64,000 nucleotides of DNA from assembly GCF_003423665.1 (NCBI RefSeq), contig NZ_BFBY01000007.1, forward strand, positions 1 to 64,000, written 5' to 3'. The stretch comes from Lactobacillus rodentium (GTDB lineage: Bacteria > Bacillota > Bacilli > Lactobacillales > Lactobacillaceae). The position numbers were made by a program, and so were the translations under genes. This document shows, piece by piece, positions 10,952-22,463 of the stretch (positions within the stretch are counted from its first letter, which is position 1; each line of letters begins with the position of its first letter). A model generated the notes under the pieces. That model searched no databases. It had not been told where the DNA came from and saw nothing but the letters and a program-made list of their open reading frames with translations.

Positions 10952-11859
10952 TAACGTAATTCCTTAGCGTTATAACCAATTGACTTTAAGAAAGCTGGGT
11001 CTGTACGCCAATTTTTTTGTACTTTCACCCATAAACGTAAGTTAACTTTTTCACCTAATAAATTTTCAATTTCTCGACGGGCCGCAATTCCAATCTGCTT
11101 TAACATTTTGCCACCCTTACCAATAATAATTCCTTTTTGACCATCACGTTCAACATAAATTGTAGCTTCAATCTGCAATTTTCCTGCTTCGTGATCTTTC
11201 ATACGATCAACTACTACTGCAGTCGCATGAGGCACTTCTTCATGAGTTAAACGCAAAACTTGTTCACGAATTAATTCAGCCACAATAAAATATTCTGGTC
11301 GATCAGTTACTTGATCAGCATCATAAAATTGTGGACCTTCAGGCAAATATTTACCAATTGTCTTAATTAATTCATCAACATTATTCCCTTGACTAGCTGA
11401 AATAGGTACAATTTCGGCGAAATCACCTAATGAACGATATGAGTCCATAATTTCAAGTAATTTATCAGGATGTATTGTATCAATCTTATTAATAACTAAA
11501 AAAACTGGTTTATTAATTTTACTCAATAAATCTGCGATATAATGATCGCCTTTGCCCGCTGGCTCAGGTTCAACCATAAATAAAACCACATCTACTTCGT
11601 CTAAAGTAGATAAACTAGAGTTATCCATAAAATCATCTAATTTATTTTTGGGTTTATGAATACCTGGTGTATCAACAAAAACAATTTGTTCATTATCACC
11701 AGTATAAATCCCTGAAATTTTATTACGAGTTGTTTGTGGTTGGGGTGACATAATAGCAACTTTTTGACCGACTAAATAATTTAGTAAGGTTGATTTACCA
11801 ACATTTGGTCGTCCAATTAAAGCAACAAACCCTGATTTAAAACTCTCTTCTTTTGTCAT
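10951..11859 (-). CDS. era: GTPase Era
   Basis: Ras-like GTPase that binds the 3' end of 16S rRNA and helps mature the 30S subunit; 302 residues. GTPase motifs are present: G1 GRPNVGKST near 16, G3 DTPGIHKP near 63 and G4 NKID near 124. A C-terminal KH domain follows ([18 protein letters not shown] near 240). It is flanked by ybeY upstream and recO downstream, both tied to ribosome and DNA maintenance. Confidence 0.97.
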   Translation of the reverse strand: MTKEESFKSGFVALIGRPNVGKSTLLNYLVGQKVAIMSPQPQTTRNKISGIYTGDNEQIVFVDTPGIHKPKNKLDDFMDNSSLSTLDEVDVVLFMVEPEPAGKGDHYIADLLSKINKPVFLVINKIDTIHPDKLLEIMDSYRSLGDFAEIVPISASQGNNVDELIKTIGKYLPEGPQFYDADQVTDRPEYFIVAELIREQVLRLTHEEVPHATAVVVDRMKDHEAGKLQIEATIYVERDGQKGIIIGKGGKMLKQIGIAARREIENLLGEKVNLRLWVKVQKNWRTDPAFLKSIGYNAKELR

Positions 11860-11877
11860 TTTTAAACCTTCTATCTT

Positions 11878-12402
11878 TTAATGAATCTGTTTTCCATGAG
11901 TTTCTTGATCTGGATGAAGTGGTAAACCATACTCACGTAAAACTTTTCCCTGGATACTAAACATTTCTTTGGCTTCATCATCTTCAATATGATCATAGCC
12001 ATTTAAATGCAGATAGCCATGGACCAAAGTATAACCAAATTCACGATCAAATCCTGTTTCGTAGACAATTGCTTGTTTTTTGACTACTTCGATACAAATA
12101 AATAAATCACCAATATCTTCAACAAAATCAGGATCATCAAAAAATTGCGCCATTAAATTATTTTCATCATCTTCAATAGCAAAAGAAATGACATCTGTCG
12201 GTCGGTCTTTTCCCCGATATTTTTTATTAATCTGATGAATTTTTTCTGGGGAAACAAAATTAATACTTATCTCTTGGGCATTGTCTTTATTAATTGCTTT
12301 TTTGGCGGAAAGTAATAATTTGGTAATCCAATTAACCCAGTCACGCTTTTCGTCAGTTAAAAAATTAATTTCATCATTAAAAGAAATCTCTAATTGTTCC
12401 AC
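11878..12402 (-). CDS. ybeY: Endoribonuclease YbeY, rRNA maturation
   Basis: Single-strand metallo-endoribonuclease involved in 16S rRNA 3' maturation and ribosome quality control. The 174-residue length is normal. The zinc motif H-x3-H-x5-H is seen as HGYLHLNGYDH near residue 139. The upstream conserved RGKDRPTDVISFA is near residue 66. Its start overlaps the phoH stop by one base. Confidence 0.96.
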   Translation of the reverse strand: MEQLEISFNDEINFLTDEKRDWVNWITKLLLSAKKAINKDNAQEISINFVSPEKIHQINKKYRGKDRPTDVISFAIEDDENNLMAQFFDDPDFVEDIGDLFICIEVVKKQAIVYETGFDREFGYTLVHGYLHLNGYDHIEDDEAKEMFSIQGKVLREYGLPLHPDQETHGKQIH

Positions 12403-13358
12403 TATTGGCCCTCTTCTTCATATGCTTTTACAATTTTTGCTACTACTGGGTGTCGAACAACATCATTAAACGTAAAACGAATAAATTTAACTTGATCAAT
12501 TCCCTTTAAAATATGTTCAGCTTGTAAGAGTCCACTACGAGCACGTCCTGGAAGATCAATTTGTGTCTGGTCTCCATTGACAATCATCTTAGAATTAAAA
12601 CCTAATCTGGTTAAAAACATTTTCATTTGGGCTTCAGTAGTATTTTGCGCTTCATCTAAAATTACAAAAGCATCATCTAAAGTTCGACCACGCATATAAG
12701 CTAGAGGAGCCACCTCAATTAATCCTCGCTCCATTAAACGATTAGTCGTATCAGTACCAAGGATTGCATAAAGTGAATCATAAATAGGTCTCAAGTAGGG
12801 ATCTACTTTTTCTTTTAAATCTCCAGGTAAAAATCCAAGTGATTCTCCTGCTTCTACCGCCGGACGAGTCAAGATAATTCTGGAAACTTCTCCCTTCTTA
12901 AATGCAGAAATTGCCATTACCACCGCCAAAAAGGTCTTACCAGTTCCGGCAGGTCCGACACCAAAAGTTACATCATATTTTTTAATTGCATCAATATAGG
13001 CCTTTTGACCCATATTCTTAACGCGAACAGGTCTACCTTTAGCATCACGAATAAGAACTTGACTGTATAATTCGCCAAAAAATTCTAAGGTTCCCTTATC
13101 TGCCATTTTAACTGCACTAATTACGTCAGTTGCGTTAATATTAACACCCTTTGTAATTACTTTATCCAATGCAGACAGAATATTTAAAACCTTATCAACG
13201 ACTTCTTGATCTCCTACTACTTCAATTTCACTTCCGGTATCTGTTACCCGAATATCATATGATTCTTCAAGTAATCGCAAATTTGCATCATTAATTCCTA
13301 CTAAATTCATAATTGTATCTGGTTTAGTAGGTGTAAAAATAGCCGTCGTTTGTTCCAC
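12402..13358 (-). CDS. phoH: PhoH-like ATPase
   Basis: Predicted P-loop ATPase of the PhoH family, 318 residues, often linked with RNA metabolism because it sits next to ybeY. The Walker A is seen as GPAGTGKT near residue 137. The Walker B is VILDEAQN near residue 236 and sensor-like MIVNGDQTQIDLPG near 262. An N-terminal KH-like part lies at residues 15-75. It is the first gene after yqeY in the phoH-ybeY-era-recO run. Confidence 0.94.
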   Translation of the reverse strand: MEQTTAIFTPTKPDTIMNLVGINDANLRLLEESYDIRVTDTGSEIEVVGDQEVVDKVLNILSALDKVITKGVNINATDVISAVKMADKGTLEFFGELYSQVLIRDAKGRPVRVKNMGQKAYIDAIKKYDVTFGVGPAGTGKTFLAVVMAISAFKKGEVSRIILTRPAVEAGESLGFLPGDLKEKVDPYLRPIYDSLYAILGTDTTNRLMERGLIEVAPLAYMRGRTLDDAFVILDEAQNTTEAQMKMFLTRLGFNSKMIVNGDQTQIDLPGRARSGLLQAEHILKGIDQVKFIRFTFNDVVRHPVVAKIVKAYEEEGQ

Positions 13359-13378
13359 TAATGAGCCTCCATAGCTAA

Positions 13379-13822
13379 TTAATTTAACTTTTTACCTACT
13401 ATTGAAGAAGCTGCTTTACCATCAGCTTTTCCCTTTATTTTTGGCATTAAAGCTTGCATAACCGCACCAAAATCCTTTTTGGAAGTTGCCCCAACTTCTT
13501 TAATAGTTTCTTCAACAGTTGCTTCTAATTCATCATCAGACATTTGCTTTGGTAAATATTTTTCAATAGTTTGAATTTCCTTATTAGTAGCATCGATTAA
13601 ATCTTGACGTTCAGCTTTAGAAAATTCTTCTAATGATTCTCTTCTTTGTTTTAATGCTGTCGCTAAAACATCAAGTTCTTCATCACTAGTTAAATCATGC
13701 CCAACTCTAATTTTGTAATTCATTAAAGCTGATTTCAAAGAACGGATTACCGTTAAGGTTTCCTTATCCTTAGCTTTCATTGCACTTTTCATATCTTCCA
13801 TCAAAGTATCATTTAATGCCAT
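13379..13822 (-). CDS. yqeY: GatB/YqeY domain protein
   Basis: 147-residue all-helical YqeY family protein related to the tail domain of GatB. It may bind tRNA, but its role is not fixed. Visible segments are MKAKDKETLTVIRSLKSAL at the N-terminus and EKYLPKQMSDDELE near residue 90. It lies between rpsU and phoH, a common arrangement in lactobacilli. Confidence 0.93.
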   Translation of the reverse strand: MALNDTLMEDMKSAMKAKDKETLTVIRSLKSALMNYKIRVGHDLTSDEELDVLATALKQRRESLEEFSKAERQDLIDATNKEIQTIEKYLPKQMSDDELEATVEETIKEVGATSKKDFGAVMQALMPKIKGKADGKAASSIVGKKLN

Positions 13823-13876
13823 TATTATTTATCCTTTCAAAATATTTTCCACAATTATATTGTAAACTTTTTAGAC

Positions 13877-13915
13877 AAAAAAAGCTCTGAATAGAAACTA
13901 ATCTACCAGAGCAAT
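13877..13915 (-). terminator. rpsU terminator
   Basis: The stem gctctg / cagagc is followed on the minus strand by seven T residues, directly after the rpsU stop. It is likely partial, with read-through to yqeY. Confidence 0.7.
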
Positions 13916-13923
13916 TTTTGTTA

Positions 13924-14100
13924 TTAATAATGTCTACGTTTACGTGCTGCTTCAGATTTTAACTTACGCTTAACACTAGGTTTTTCGTAGAATTCACGTT
14001 TACGGTATTCTTGTAAAGTACCACTTCTAGAAACGGAACGTTTGAAACGACGAAGAGCATCATCAATAGACTCGTTTTCGTGAACGATTGTCTTTGCCAT
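13924..14100 (-). CDS. rpsU: Ribosomal protein bS21
   Basis: 58-residue small-subunit protein with the typical start [20 protein letters not shown] and the basic tail [11 protein letters not shown]. The frame extends upstream to 14142, but the ATG at 14100 is preceded by a strong AAGGAGGG site and gives the normal S21 N-terminus, so the extension is rejected. Confidence 0.96.
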   Translation of the reverse strand: MAKTIVHENESIDDALRRFKRSVSRSGTLQEYRKREFYEKPSVKRKLKSEAARKRRHY

Positions 14101-14212
14101 AGTGATATCCCTCCTTCCATTTCTTGGCACATAACGTGCCACAACATATACTTAGATTATAGCTAACCTAAAAATGTGGGTCAATAGAAATACTAAATTT
14201 TCTCAAATAATT

Positions 14213-15088
14213 TTAAACTGGTTTTTGTTCAACAAAGCGACCATGAACTGTTGTTACTTGACTAATGCTCATAAAGGCATAAGGATCGCTCTTGCTGACA
14301 ATCTTTTCAATATCATACATATCATATCGATCAATTACGGTTAATAAAACCGTTTTTTCTGTATGACTATAGGCACCTTCAACATCATGCAAAATAGTAA
14401 TTCCACGATGCATCTTGTTCTGAATACCATCAATAATATGTTTAGGTTTTTCGGTTACAATCAATACTTGCATCTTTTGGTGCTGATTATAAACATTATC
14501 AATTACGCGTCCATTAATAAAAATATTTAATGCGGTATAAAGAGCGCGACTCCAACCAAAAACAAAGCCAGCACAAACAACAATTACTAAATTAAAAGCA
14601 ATATTAATGGTACCAAAACTTTTGCCAGTTTTTTTCCTTAATACAATTCCTAAAATATCTAAACCACCAGTAGAAATTCCAGTTTTTAAGGCCAGTCCAG
14701 TTCCTACACCATTAATCACTCCCCCAAATACTGCACAAATGATTGGGTCGTAACTAATCTTAACAGGGCCAATTACCCGCATCATAATGGAAGCCAGTAA
14801 TACAGTTAGTAAAGTAAAAATCGTAAAACGATGTCCAATTTTAAGCCAACCAATAATAAATAAAGGAATATTCAGTACAAAATACATCACAGATGTTGCC
14901 AGTGGTATTGGTAAATGCTTTGAAAGAGAATGAATAATTTGGGCAAAACCGGTAATTCCTGAAGCATAAATATGACCGGGAGTCCAAAAGAAATTCAAAG
15001 CAATAGCAACTGCTAAAGCATAAACAATTCCCGCTGAAATCTTGGATATCGAATCATGTTGACGTGATAAATCTTCTAATTTATTCAA
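14213..15088 (-). CDS. YitT family membrane protein (DUF161/DUF2179)
   Basis: 291 residues with about five to six hydrophobic segments between residues 18 and 190, then a cytosolic DUF2179 domain (residues 200-285, VLIVTEKPKHIIDGIQ). A Gly-rich GVINGVGTGLALKTGISTGG stretch near residue 122 is characteristic. The family is widespread in Firmicutes and its transport role, if any, is not known. Confidence 0.88.
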   Translation of the reverse strand: MNKLEDLSRQHDSISKISAGIVYALAVAIALNFFWTPGHIYASGITGFAQIIHSLSKHLPIPLATSVMYFVLNIPLFIIGWLKIGHRFTIFTLLTVLLASIMMRVIGPVKISYDPIICAVFGGVINGVGTGLALKTGISTGGLDILGIVLRKKTGKSFGTINIAFNLVIVVCAGFVFGWSRALYTALNIFINGRVIDNVYNQHQKMQVLIVTEKPKHIIDGIQNKMHRGITILHDVEGAYSHTEKTVLLTVIDRYDMYDIEKIVSKSDPYAFMSISQVTTVHGRFVEQKPV

Positions 15089-15190
15089 TTACTTTTCCTT
15101 AACTTTCCTAATTTTAATTGATAGTTTAAGTCTAATTAGAAGTAACAATAAATACAAGATAAATTAGAAAAAGTTTTAAGTTTGTAATAT

Positions 15191-15745
15191 TTACTTCGAC
15201 CAATACTTCTTTTTATATTGTTCACGTCCACCCATTTCTTCAATTTGATAGCGTAAAGGATCTTTTTTATAAAAATCTTGATGATATTCTTCAGCTGGGT
15301 AAAATGGTTGAGCTGGGTCGATTCTTACTACAATTGGCTTATCGAACTTACCAGATTTTTCTAACTCTTCTTTTGACCTCATCGCAATTTCTTTTTGCTT
15401 AGGAGAATTGTAATAAATAACTGGTTGATATTGAGAGCCACGATCTTGAAATTGTCCCATTGCATCAGTCGGATCAGTAACCTGCCAATAAATATTAACT
15501 AAGTCTTTATAACTCATAACTTTTGGATCAAAAGTTATTTTTACTGCTTCAGTGTGACCTGTTGTCCCAGTGCAAACTTGTTCATAAGTAGGATTAGGAA
15601 CATCCCCACCTGTATAGCCAGATACAACACTAATTATTCCTGGTTGAGTATCAAAAGGTTCAACCATGCACCAAAAGCAGCCACCAGCAAAAATAGCTGT
15701 TTCGTACTGAATTTTTTCTTTGTTATCAATTTTTTTATCACTCAT
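15191..15745 (-). CDS. msrA: Peptide methionine-S-sulfoxide reductase MsrA
   Basis: Repairs the S epimer of methionine sulfoxide in proteins. The active-site motif GGCFWC lies near residue 22; [10 protein letters not shown] is near residue 158. I place the start at the ATG at 15745, which gives [14 protein letters not shown] at 15769 in frame is possible, but the Shine-Dalgarno-like purines sit between the two. It is adjacent to msrB, so both epimers are covered. Confidence 0.93.
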   Translation of the reverse strand: MSDKKIDNKEKIQYETAIFAGGCFWCMVEPFDTQPGIISVVSGYTGGDVPNPTYEQVCTGTTGHTEAVKITFDPKVMSYKDLVNIYWQVTDPTDAMGQFQDRGSQYQPVIYYNSPKQKEIAMRSKEELEKSGKFDKPIVVRIDPAQPFYPAEEYHQDFYKKDPLRYQIEEMGGREQYKKKYWSK

Positions 15746-15801
15746 ATTAGTCTTCCCTTCCTTCACCACATCATAGTATTTAAAAATCTACCAACCTATA
15801 T

Positions 15802-16227
15802 TTACTTATCAAAAAGTTTTTTATATTCACCGTAGCCTTCTTTTTCCAAATCAGCATAAGGGATGAATTTCAAAGCAGCCGAATTAATACAATATCTTAA
15901 TCCACCTGCTTGTATCGGTCCATCAGTAAAAACGTGTCCCAAATGGGAATCTCCCTGCGGACTTCTTACTTCAGTTCGTTCCATTCCATAGCTTGTGTCA
16001 CGATGATAGTTCAATTTTTCTATTGGCTTAGTAAATGAAGGCCAACCACATCCTGCATCATACTTATCTAAGCTAGAAAATAAAGGTTCACCTGAAACAA
16101 CCTCAACATATATACCTTTATCATAAAAATCATCATATTTTCCTGTAAAAGGTCTTTCGGTGGCGGCGTGTTGAGTAACTTCATATTGAAGTGGCGTTAA
16201 CTTACTTAAATCTTTTTTATCACTCAT
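15802..16227 (-). CDS. msrB: Peptide methionine-R-sulfoxide reductase MsrB
   Basis: 141 residues. It reduces the R epimer of methionine sulfoxide. Typical SelR-domain motifs are seen: [11 protein letters not shown] near residue 60, [12 protein letters not shown] near 93 and the catalytic cysteine in [11 protein letters not shown] near 112. The zinc-binding CxxC pairs found in many MsrB proteins are not visible. It lies upstream of msrA with a 56-base gap and probably shares its transcript. Confidence 0.94.
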   Translation of the reverse strand: MSDKKDLSKLTPLQYEVTQHAATERPFTGKYDDFYDKGIYVEVVSGEPLFSSLDKYDAGCGWPSFTKPIEKLNYHRDTSYGMERTEVRSPQGDSHLGHVFTDGPIQAGGLRYCINSAALKFIPYADLEKEGYGEYKKLFDK

Positions 16228-16291
16228 CTTTTACCCTTCTTTCTAACTTAACTATAGCAAATCTTACTAAAAGTAAATACAAAATTGCCTA

Positions 16292-16332
16292 CAAAAAAAG
16301 AACTATGACCTTTTTGTCATAATTCTTTTTCC
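16292..16332 (-). terminator. terminator of the hisS-aspS operon
   Basis: The stem aagaa-tatgac / gtcata-attctt with a short T-rich loop is followed by T residues on the minus strand, just after the aspS stop. Confidence 0.75.
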
Positions 16333-16348
16333 AAAATCTATATTAAAT

Positions 16349-18193
16349 TTATTCATACCAAGTGCTGTTCTTATCAGCATCTTCTTGCGCTTCTTTTTCA
16401 AGACGAGCATTAGTTTCAGCAACACTATCATGGAATTTTTCTTCTACTTCAATTCCCAAATCAGCTAATTGTTGATCAGCAACAGGAGCAGGAGCATGCA
16501 TCATTGGTTCTGAAGCACTAGCATTCTTAGGGAATGCCAAAACATCACGAATATTATCCTTTTGTGCTAATAACATTGCAAAACGATCAAGACCAATAGC
16601 AAGACCAGCTTCAGGTGGATAACCTAAATCAAGTGCATCCATTAAGTAACCAAATTGTTCGTAGGCACGTTTCTTAGTAAAGCCAAGAGCCTTGAACATC
16701 TTTTCTTGGATTGAACGTTTGTGAATACGGATTGATCCTCCACCAAGTTCATCCCCATTCATAACAATATCATATGAACGAGCATGTGCTTTATGTGGTT
16801 CGGTTTCTAACAATTCAATACCCTTATCATCTGGCATAGTGAATGGGTGGTGTGCAGCAATCCAACGACCAAATCCTTCATCGTATTCAAATAATGGCCA
16901 ATCAACTACCCATACAAAGTCATAAACATCCTTAGGAATAATACCAGTTTCCTTAGCAAATTCACGACGTAAATGATCAAGTGAATCAGTAACAACCTTC
17001 CACTTGTCAGCTACCATGACGATTAATTCTCCACCTTCAAGGTTGAATTCTTTCTTCAAAGCTTCCTTGTTTTCATCAGTTAAGAATCTTGCAATAGGAC
17101 CTGAGAATTCGCCATCTTCATATTTAACCCAAGCAAGACCCTTTGCATGGTAACGTTTAATGTAATCTTGTTTTTCATCAATATGCTTACGTGAATATTG
17201 TTTAGCACCATTCTTAACAGCAATTCCTTTAACAACTCCACCATCAGCAATTGCACCAGAAAATACTTTAAAGTCACTATCTTTAAAAATTGGACTTAAG
17301 TCATGAAGATACATTTCGTAACGAGTATCTGGTTTATCAGAACCATACTTGTTCATTGCTTCATCCCAAGTAATTCTCTTAATAGGAGTCTTTAAGTCAA
17401 TTCCCATGACATCCTTCATAACTTTTTTAAGTAAACCTTCAGTAATGTCTTGAATTCCTTGTTCATCTTGGAAGGATGCTTCCATATCAATCTGAGTAAA
17501 TTCTGGTTGACGGTCACCACGCAAATCTTCATCACGGAAACAACGAGCGATTTGGTAGTACTTATCAAAACCAGCACCCATTAATAATTGTTTAAATAAT
17601 TGGGGTGATTGAGGTAAAGCATAAAAACTTCCTGGGTAAATTCTTGAAGGAACTAAGTAGTCACGTGCACCTTCTGGAGATGATTTACCTAAGTTAGGAG
17701 TTTCAATATTAATAAAGCCATTTTCGTCGAAGTATTCGTGAACAGCACGTAAAATCTTTGAACGTAAAATTATTGCCTTTTGAAGTGTTGGACGACGTAA
17801 GTCTAAGTAACGATACTTCAAACGCGTTTGTTCACTAATTTCAGCATCATCTTTAATTTCAAATGGTGGAGTTTGTGACTTATTCAAAATCTTAATTTCA
17901 GTCGCATCAACTTCTACTTCACCAGTCTTCATATCTGGGTTAACACTAGAACGTTTAACAACCTTACCCTTTACTTCAATAACATATTCGTTACCAAGGC
18001 TTTGAGCAATGTCCATCAATTCTTTACCAGAATCTTGGTTAACTACAATTTGAACAATACCTTCACGGTCACGTAAATCAATAAAAATTAACTTACCTAA
18101 TTTTCTAACTCTTTGTACCCAACCATATAAAGTAACTTCTTGACCTTCATATTTTGAGGTAATGTTACCTGCATAATCAGTTCTTTTATCCAT
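16349..18193 (-). CDS. aspS: Aspartyl-tRNA synthetase
   Basis: Class IIb synthetase charging tRNA-Asp, 614 residues, the usual bacterial type with the GAD insertion. It has an N-terminal OB anticodon-binding domain (residues 1-105, [15 protein letters not shown]). Class II motif 2 is [18 protein letters not shown] near 215. The GAD domain is near 300-410, and motif 3 is [14 protein letters not shown] near 530. It is the second gene after hisS with a 24-base gap, so it falls under the same T-box. Confidence 0.97.
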   Translation of the reverse strand: MDKRTDYAGNITSKYEGQEVTLYGWVQRVRKLGKLIFIDLRDREGIVQIVVNQDSGKELMDIAQSLGNEYVIEVKGKVVKRSSVNPDMKTGEVEVDATEIKILNKSQTPPFEIKDDAEISEQTRLKYRYLDLRRPTLQKAIILRSKILRAVHEYFDENGFINIETPNLGKSSPEGARDYLVPSRIYPGSFYALPQSPQLFKQLLMGAGFDKYYQIARCFRDEDLRGDRQPEFTQIDMEASFQDEQGIQDITEGLLKKVMKDVMGIDLKTPIKRITWDEAMNKYGSDKPDTRYEMYLHDLSPIFKDSDFKVFSGAIADGGVVKGIAVKNGAKQYSRKHIDEKQDYIKRYHAKGLAWVKYEDGEFSGPIARFLTDENKEALKKEFNLEGGELIVMVADKWKVVTDSLDHLRREFAKETGIIPKDVYDFVWVVDWPLFEYDEGFGRWIAAHHPFTMPDDKGIELLETEPHKAHARSYDIVMNGDELGGGSIRIHKRSIQEKMFKALGFTKKRAYEQFGYLMDALDLGYPPEAGLAIGLDRFAMLLAQKDNIRDVLAFPKNASASEPMMHAPAPVADQQLADLGIEVEEKFHDSVAETNARLEKEAQEDADKNSTWYE

Positions 18194-18217
18194 TTTTTCC
18201 TCGATCTAACTTATTAA

Positions 18218-19504
18218 TTAATCTTTTAATTGTTTTAAAACTCCGTCAATATTATCAAGATCTTCTAACTTAAGATCAATAGTTTGACCGTCACTTAAGC
18301 GTTTAATGTTTAAAGTACCATTTTCTAATTCCTTGGCACCTAAAGTAATTACATACTTAGCATGAACACGATCAGCTTTTCTAAATTGAGCCTTAAGCTT
18401 CTTTTGATCAACATCATATTGAACTTTTAAACCTTGACTACGTAATTTTCGTGCAATTTCTACAGTCTTTTGTGCAGTTCCTTCACCAATGTTAGTAATA
18501 AAGAAGTCAATTCCTTCATCTTCAAAGAATTTAGGGTTTTGTTCTTTAAGAACTAACATTAATCTTTCTTCTCCAATACCAAAACCAACTGCTGGTGTTT
18601 GGGGACCATCAAATTCTTCAACTAAATGATCATAACGTCCTCCACCTAAGATAGTAGTTTTAGATTGCCAAAGATTCTTATCTTCGACCATAAATTCGAA
18701 AATAACACCAGTATAGTAATCTAAGCCGCGAACCAAATCATCGTCTAAAACATACTTAATTCCTAAATTAGTTAAAGTGTCAGTAATGGTCTTGAAATTA
18801 GCTTTAGATTCCTCATCTAAGTAATCAACGATCTTTGGTGCATCTGGCAAGAATTGCTTATCTTGCTCTTCTTTAGAATCTAAAATTCTTAATGGATTAG
18901 TTTCCAAACGACGTTGAGAATCTTCTGATAATTGATCTTTTACAGGAGTAAAGTAATTTACTAAAGCATCATGGTAAGCTTTTCTAACGTCTTCATTACC
19001 TAAGGAATTAATATGCAATTCAAAATTCTTAACTCCTAATGCGTTTAGTAAATCGTTACCCATTACAATTGTTTCAATATCTGCCAAAGGATTAGCCGAA
19101 CCAAAACTTTCAACTCCAATTTGGTGGAATTCACGTTGACGCCCAGCTTGCGGTCTTTCATAACGATACATTGGTGCAATATAGAACACATTAAATGGTT
19201 TTACGTAATCAGGCCCATAAATTTTGTTTTCTACATATGCTCTAACCACTCCGGCAGTTCCTTCAGGTCGTAAAGCAATGTGACGATCTCCCTTATCATG
19301 AAAATCATACATTTCTTTTTCAACAACATCTGAGGACTCACCACTTGAACGAGCAAAAATTTCATAATTTTCAAAAGCTGGAGTTCTAATTTCACGATAA
19401 TTAGCACGTTCAAAGAAATCTCTTGCTGTTTGTTCTACCTTTTCCCATTGATAAGAGACATCAGGTAGAATATCTACTGTGCCTTTAGGCTTTTGAACTT
19501 TCAT
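18218..19504 (-). CDS. hisS: Histidyl-tRNA synthetase
   Basis: Class II synthetase, 428 residues. Visible motifs are [14 protein letters not shown] near 82, [19 protein letters not shown] near 112 (motif 2), the histidine-binding [12 protein letters not shown] near 260 and motif 3 [11 protein letters not shown] near 310. A C-terminal anticodon-binding domain follows. The hisS-aspS operon is typical of Firmicutes and is preceded by one T-box leader. Confidence 0.97.
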   Translation of the reverse strand: MKVQKPKGTVDILPDVSYQWEKVEQTARDFFERANYREIRTPAFENYEIFARSSGESSDVVEKEMYDFHDKGDRHIALRPEGTAGVVRAYVENKIYGPDYVKPFNVFYIAPMYRYERPQAGRQREFHQIGVESFGSANPLADIETIVMGNDLLNALGVKNFELHINSLGNEDVRKAYHDALVNYFTPVKDQLSEDSQRRLETNPLRILDSKEEQDKQFLPDAPKIVDYLDEESKANFKTITDTLTNLGIKYVLDDDLVRGLDYYTGVIFEFMVEDKNLWQSKTTILGGGRYDHLVEEFDGPQTPAVGFGIGEERLMLVLKEQNPKFFEDEGIDFFITNIGEGTAQKTVEIARKLRSQGLKVQYDVDQKKLKAQFRKADRVHAKYVITLGAKELENGTLNIKRLSDGQTIDLKLEDLDNIDGVLKQLKD

Positions 19505-19514
19505 TCACATCTAA

Positions 19515-19740
19515 CCTTTCCAAAACATAAAAAAGCACCCTTGAACTTAATCAAGGGCGCTTTTGCGCGGTACCACCTTTTGCTTGCTACGATTAACGCT
19601 CGCCACACGAACCATTATCTGTTAAAGTGTCACGACTCGTGTATACTTTATGCGCCCTCTCACCAACTAGACGCTCTCTGGTGGTTACCACTCGTCTCAA
19701 TCTTTGTCTTCGATAATTCTTTTTTAGCATACTTTTTTTT
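19515..19740 (-). promoter_or_regulatory. T-box leader of hisS-aspS, specifier reads Asp (GAC)
   Basis: The T-box sequence ggtggtaccgcgc lies at about 19564-19576. It is followed by the terminator arms cccttga / tcaaggg and a T-tract at 19523-19557. In stem I the 3' side of the specifier loop reads GACA before the closing CTTT (19624-19631). By analogy with the Gly leader (GGCA before CCTTT) the codon is GAC for aspartate. A His CAC overlaps it two bases further. The AG-bulge sequence agagagc and the distal loops are also visible. Confidence 0.9.
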
Positions 19741-19754
19741 ACTTAACTTGTCAA
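19726..19754 (-). promoter_or_regulatory. Promoter of the hisS-aspS operon
   Basis: TTGACA at 19754-19749 and TATGCT at 19731-19726 on the minus strand, separated by exactly 17 bases, a strong SigA promoter just ahead of the T-box leader. Confidence 0.85.
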
Positions 19755-19760
19755 TAGAAG

Positions 19761-20204
19761 CTAGTCTTCCAAATCTAAAACAATAGTAAAAGGACCATCA
19801 TTTTCTAAAGAAACTTGCATATCGGCCCCAAATTCACCAGTCTCAACGTGGAAGCCCTTATCTTCAAGTTCACGATTAAATTCTTCCCATAGATCTTTGG
19901 ATTTTGGAGGACGCATCGCATCAAAGAAGCTAGGACGATTACCCTTTTTAGTATCTGCTAATAAAGTAAATTGACTAACACTTAATATTTGACCACCAAC
20001 ATCAGCCAAAGACAAATTAGTTTTACCGTCTTTGTCTTCAAAGATACGCATTTTAGCAACTTTTGCTGCAGCCTTTTTTACTACTTCACTGTTATCACCA
20101 TTGCGTAAGCCCACTAATGCTAGTAGTCCACGATCAATCTTTCCTACTACATTACCATCAATCGCAACTTGGGCATGATTAACTCTTTGTAATACAACTC
20201 TCAT
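19761..20204 (-). CDS. dtd: D-aminoacyl-tRNA deacylase
   Basis: 147-residue DTD enzyme that removes D-amino acids (and glycine from tRNA-Ala) from tRNA. The catalytic motif [17 protein letters not shown] near residue 77 and the cross-dimer Gly-cisPro type motif near the C-terminus ([16 protein letters not shown]) are both present. Its start overlaps the end of the (p)ppGpp synthetase gene by one base, the usual rel-dtd pair. Confidence 0.96.
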   Translation of the reverse strand: MRVVLQRVNHAQVAIDGNVVGKIDRGLLALVGLRNGDNSEVVKKAAAKVAKMRIFEDKDGKTNLSLADVGGQILSVSQFTLLADTKKGNRPSFFDAMRPPKSKDLWEEFNRELEDKGFHVETGEFGADMQVSLENDGPFTIVLDLED

Positions 20205-22453
20205 TAATTTGTTGACCTCTTTGCTTCATAAACATTTGGAATATCACGCAACCGACTCAAAATGTCTTCTAAGTGATTAGCATCTCTGACGGAAACCGTC
20301 GCATAAATGTGTCCCATATTATTGTTATCAACTTTACCAGAAATATTAACAATATTTTTGGTTTTGGAATTGAGGGCGTTAATGACATCACTTAAGAGTT
20401 TAGAACGGTTATAACCAAACACTTCAATGTCGGCATTATAGTTTTCATCATTCTTATGTCTAGCTACATTTTCCCAAGCTACATCAATCAAGCGTCCCTG
20501 CTTTCTCGCTTCTTCCGTAATGTTAGGACAATCATAGCGGTGAATTGTTACCCCACGGCCTTTGGTTACATAACCTACAATGGGATCTCCCGGAACTGGA
20601 TTACAACATTTAGCTAAATGAAGCATCAAATCAGATACTCCTTGTACCATTACGCCATTATTATGTTTAACCCGCATTACATCGGCCGGTGCTTTTGAAG
20701 CATTATCATCAGTGATACTCTGTTGACCAGCATTCATGATTTCCGCTTCTTTTTGCCGTTGCTTTTCATTTTCTTGTTCACGCCGTACATCTTCAGTTAA
20801 GCGATTTCCGACTGTGGCAGCAGATATTTCACCAAAACCTACTGCTGCAAAGAGTTCGTCTTCATTATGATAGTTAAAATGAGAAATAACTTTTTCTAAT
20901 TTATCTTTAGTTAAAAAATCTTTTGCTACGAAGCCCTTATTATGTAGTTCTTCTTCAACTAGGTTTTTACCCTTTTCAATATTAACTTCTTTATCTTCAG
21001 CCTTGAAAAATCGCTTAATTTTATTACGCGCACGCGAGGTTTTGACGATATTTACCCAATCACGTGATGGTTTAGCATTAGATTGCGTCAACATTTCTAC
21101 TACATCACCATTTTGTAATTTATAGTCTAGCGGTACGATCTTATTATTTACGCGTGCACCAACTGAGTGAGCTCCAACTTCAGAATGAATCATGTAGGCA
21201 AAATCTAAAGGGCTTGAATCTTTAGGAAGTTCATATACATCCCCTTGCGGAGTAAAGACATAGACCCGATCTGAAAAAATATCGGTTTTGACACTCTTCA
21301 TAAATTCATGTGAGTCTTTAGTTTCATCCTGTAATTCAAGAATTTCTTGAACCATATTTAATTTTTTAGTTGCCTCAGTTTGCTCTACTTCATTAGTCGC
21401 ACCCTTTTTATAAGCCCAGTGAGCAGCAACCCCGTATTCAGCAATTTCATGCATTTTTTCAGTTCTAATTTGAATTTCAAGAGGTTTGCCACCTGGTCCA
21501 ATAATCGTAGTATGTAATGATTGGTATCCATTAGCCTTTGGAACGGCAATGTAATCCTTAAATCGACCTGGAATTGGTTTCCATTCAGTATGAACGGCCC
21601 CAAGGACCGCATAACAATCAGGAATAGACTTTACAATTACTCGCACTGCCAATAAATCATAGATTTCACTGAAGTCTTTGTGCTTTTTGACCATCTTTTT
21701 ATAGATAGAATAAATATGTTTCGGTCGACCATAAATGTCATATTTAATATTTAAACCATCTAAAGTTTTCTTTAATGTATCAATCGCATCGGCAATATAT
21801 CCCTCACGTTCACTACGTTTAGACTGCATCAAATTAACAATGCGGTAGTATTGTTGGGGATTTAAATAGTGAAGACTCATGTCTTCTAATTCCCACTTAA
21901 TCGTTCCGATACCTAAACGATCAGCTAAGGGAGCATAAATATCTAACGTTTCATCGGCAATCCTTCTTTGTTTATCAGGACGCAAATGGTCTAAAGTATG
22001 CATGTTGTGTAAACGATCAGCTAATTTAACCATGATGACACGTAGATCTTTAGCCATTGCAATTAACATCTTACGGTGATTGTCTGCTAAATATTCTTCA
22101 TGTGTTTTTGATTTATACGGAATCTTAGATAATTTAGTAACGCCATCAACAATAAAAGCTACATCTTCACCAAATTTTTCTTTAATATCATCATTAGTAA
22201 CAGGTGTATCTTCAACCGTATCATGCAGATATCCTGCTGCTACTGTATCAGGATCAAGTTTTAAGGTGGCCAAGGTTCCCGCTACTTGAGTAGGATGAAT
22301 AATATAAGGTTGTCCAGATTCGCGGAACTGTCCTTCATGGGCATTTTTAGCAAATTCATACGCCGATTCAACAAATTGAATATCGGCTTCATTCATGTAT
22401 TCTTGACAAGCCTTTAAAACTTCGTCATGCGTCATTTCAACGTATTTTGACAT
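20204..22453 (-). CDS. rel: Bifunctional (p)ppGpp synthetase/hydrolase
   Basis: Stringent-response enzyme of the long RelA/SpoT (Rsh) type, 749 residues. The N-terminal HD hydrolase is intact ([11 protein letters not shown] near residue 75 and [15 protein letters not shown] near 143). The synthetase domain has [20 protein letters not shown] near residue 298. A TGS domain ([16 protein letters not shown] near 392), a conserved-Cys region ([16 protein letters not shown] near 612) and an ACT domain (residues 672-745) follow. Both activities are therefore expected. Confidence 0.96.
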   Translation of the reverse strand: MSKYVEMTHDEVLKACQEYMNEADIQFVESAYEFAKNAHEGQFRESGQPYIIHPTQVAGTLATLKLDPDTVAAGYLHDTVEDTPVTNDDIKEKFGEDVAFIVDGVTKLSKIPYKSKTHEEYLADNHRKMLIAMAKDLRVIMVKLADRLHNMHTLDHLRPDKQRRIADETLDIYAPLADRLGIGTIKWELEDMSLHYLNPQQYYRIVNLMQSKRSEREGYIADAIDTLKKTLDGLNIKYDIYGRPKHIYSIYKKMVKKHKDFSEIYDLLAVRVIVKSIPDCYAVLGAVHTEWKPIPGRFKDYIAVPKANGYQSLHTTIIGPGGKPLEIQIRTEKMHEIAEYGVAAHWAYKKGATNEVEQTEATKKLNMVQEILELQDETKDSHEFMKSVKTDIFSDRVYVFTPQGDVYELPKDSSPLDFAYMIHSEVGAHSVGARVNNKIVPLDYKLQNGDVVEMLTQSNAKPSRDWVNIVKTSRARNKIKRFFKAEDKEVNIEKGKNLVEEELHNKGFVAKDFLTKDKLEKVISHFNYHNEDELFAAVGFGEISAATVGNRLTEDVRREQENEKQRQKEAEIMNAGQQSITDDNASKAPADVMRVKHNNGVMVQGVSDLMLHLAKCCNPVPGDPIVGYVTKGRGVTIHRYDCPNITEEARKQGRLIDVAWENVARHKNDENYNADIEVFGYNRSKLLSDVINALNSKTKNIVNISGKVDNNNMGHIYATVSVRDANHLEDILSRLRDIPNVYEAKRSTN

Positions 22454-22463
22454 TAAAAATCAC

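Noticed and set aside
17080-17277. Minus-strand alternative-frame ORFs inside aspS and other large genes
   Set aside because: They lie wholly inside well-supported genes in other frames and have no motif or ribosome binding site.
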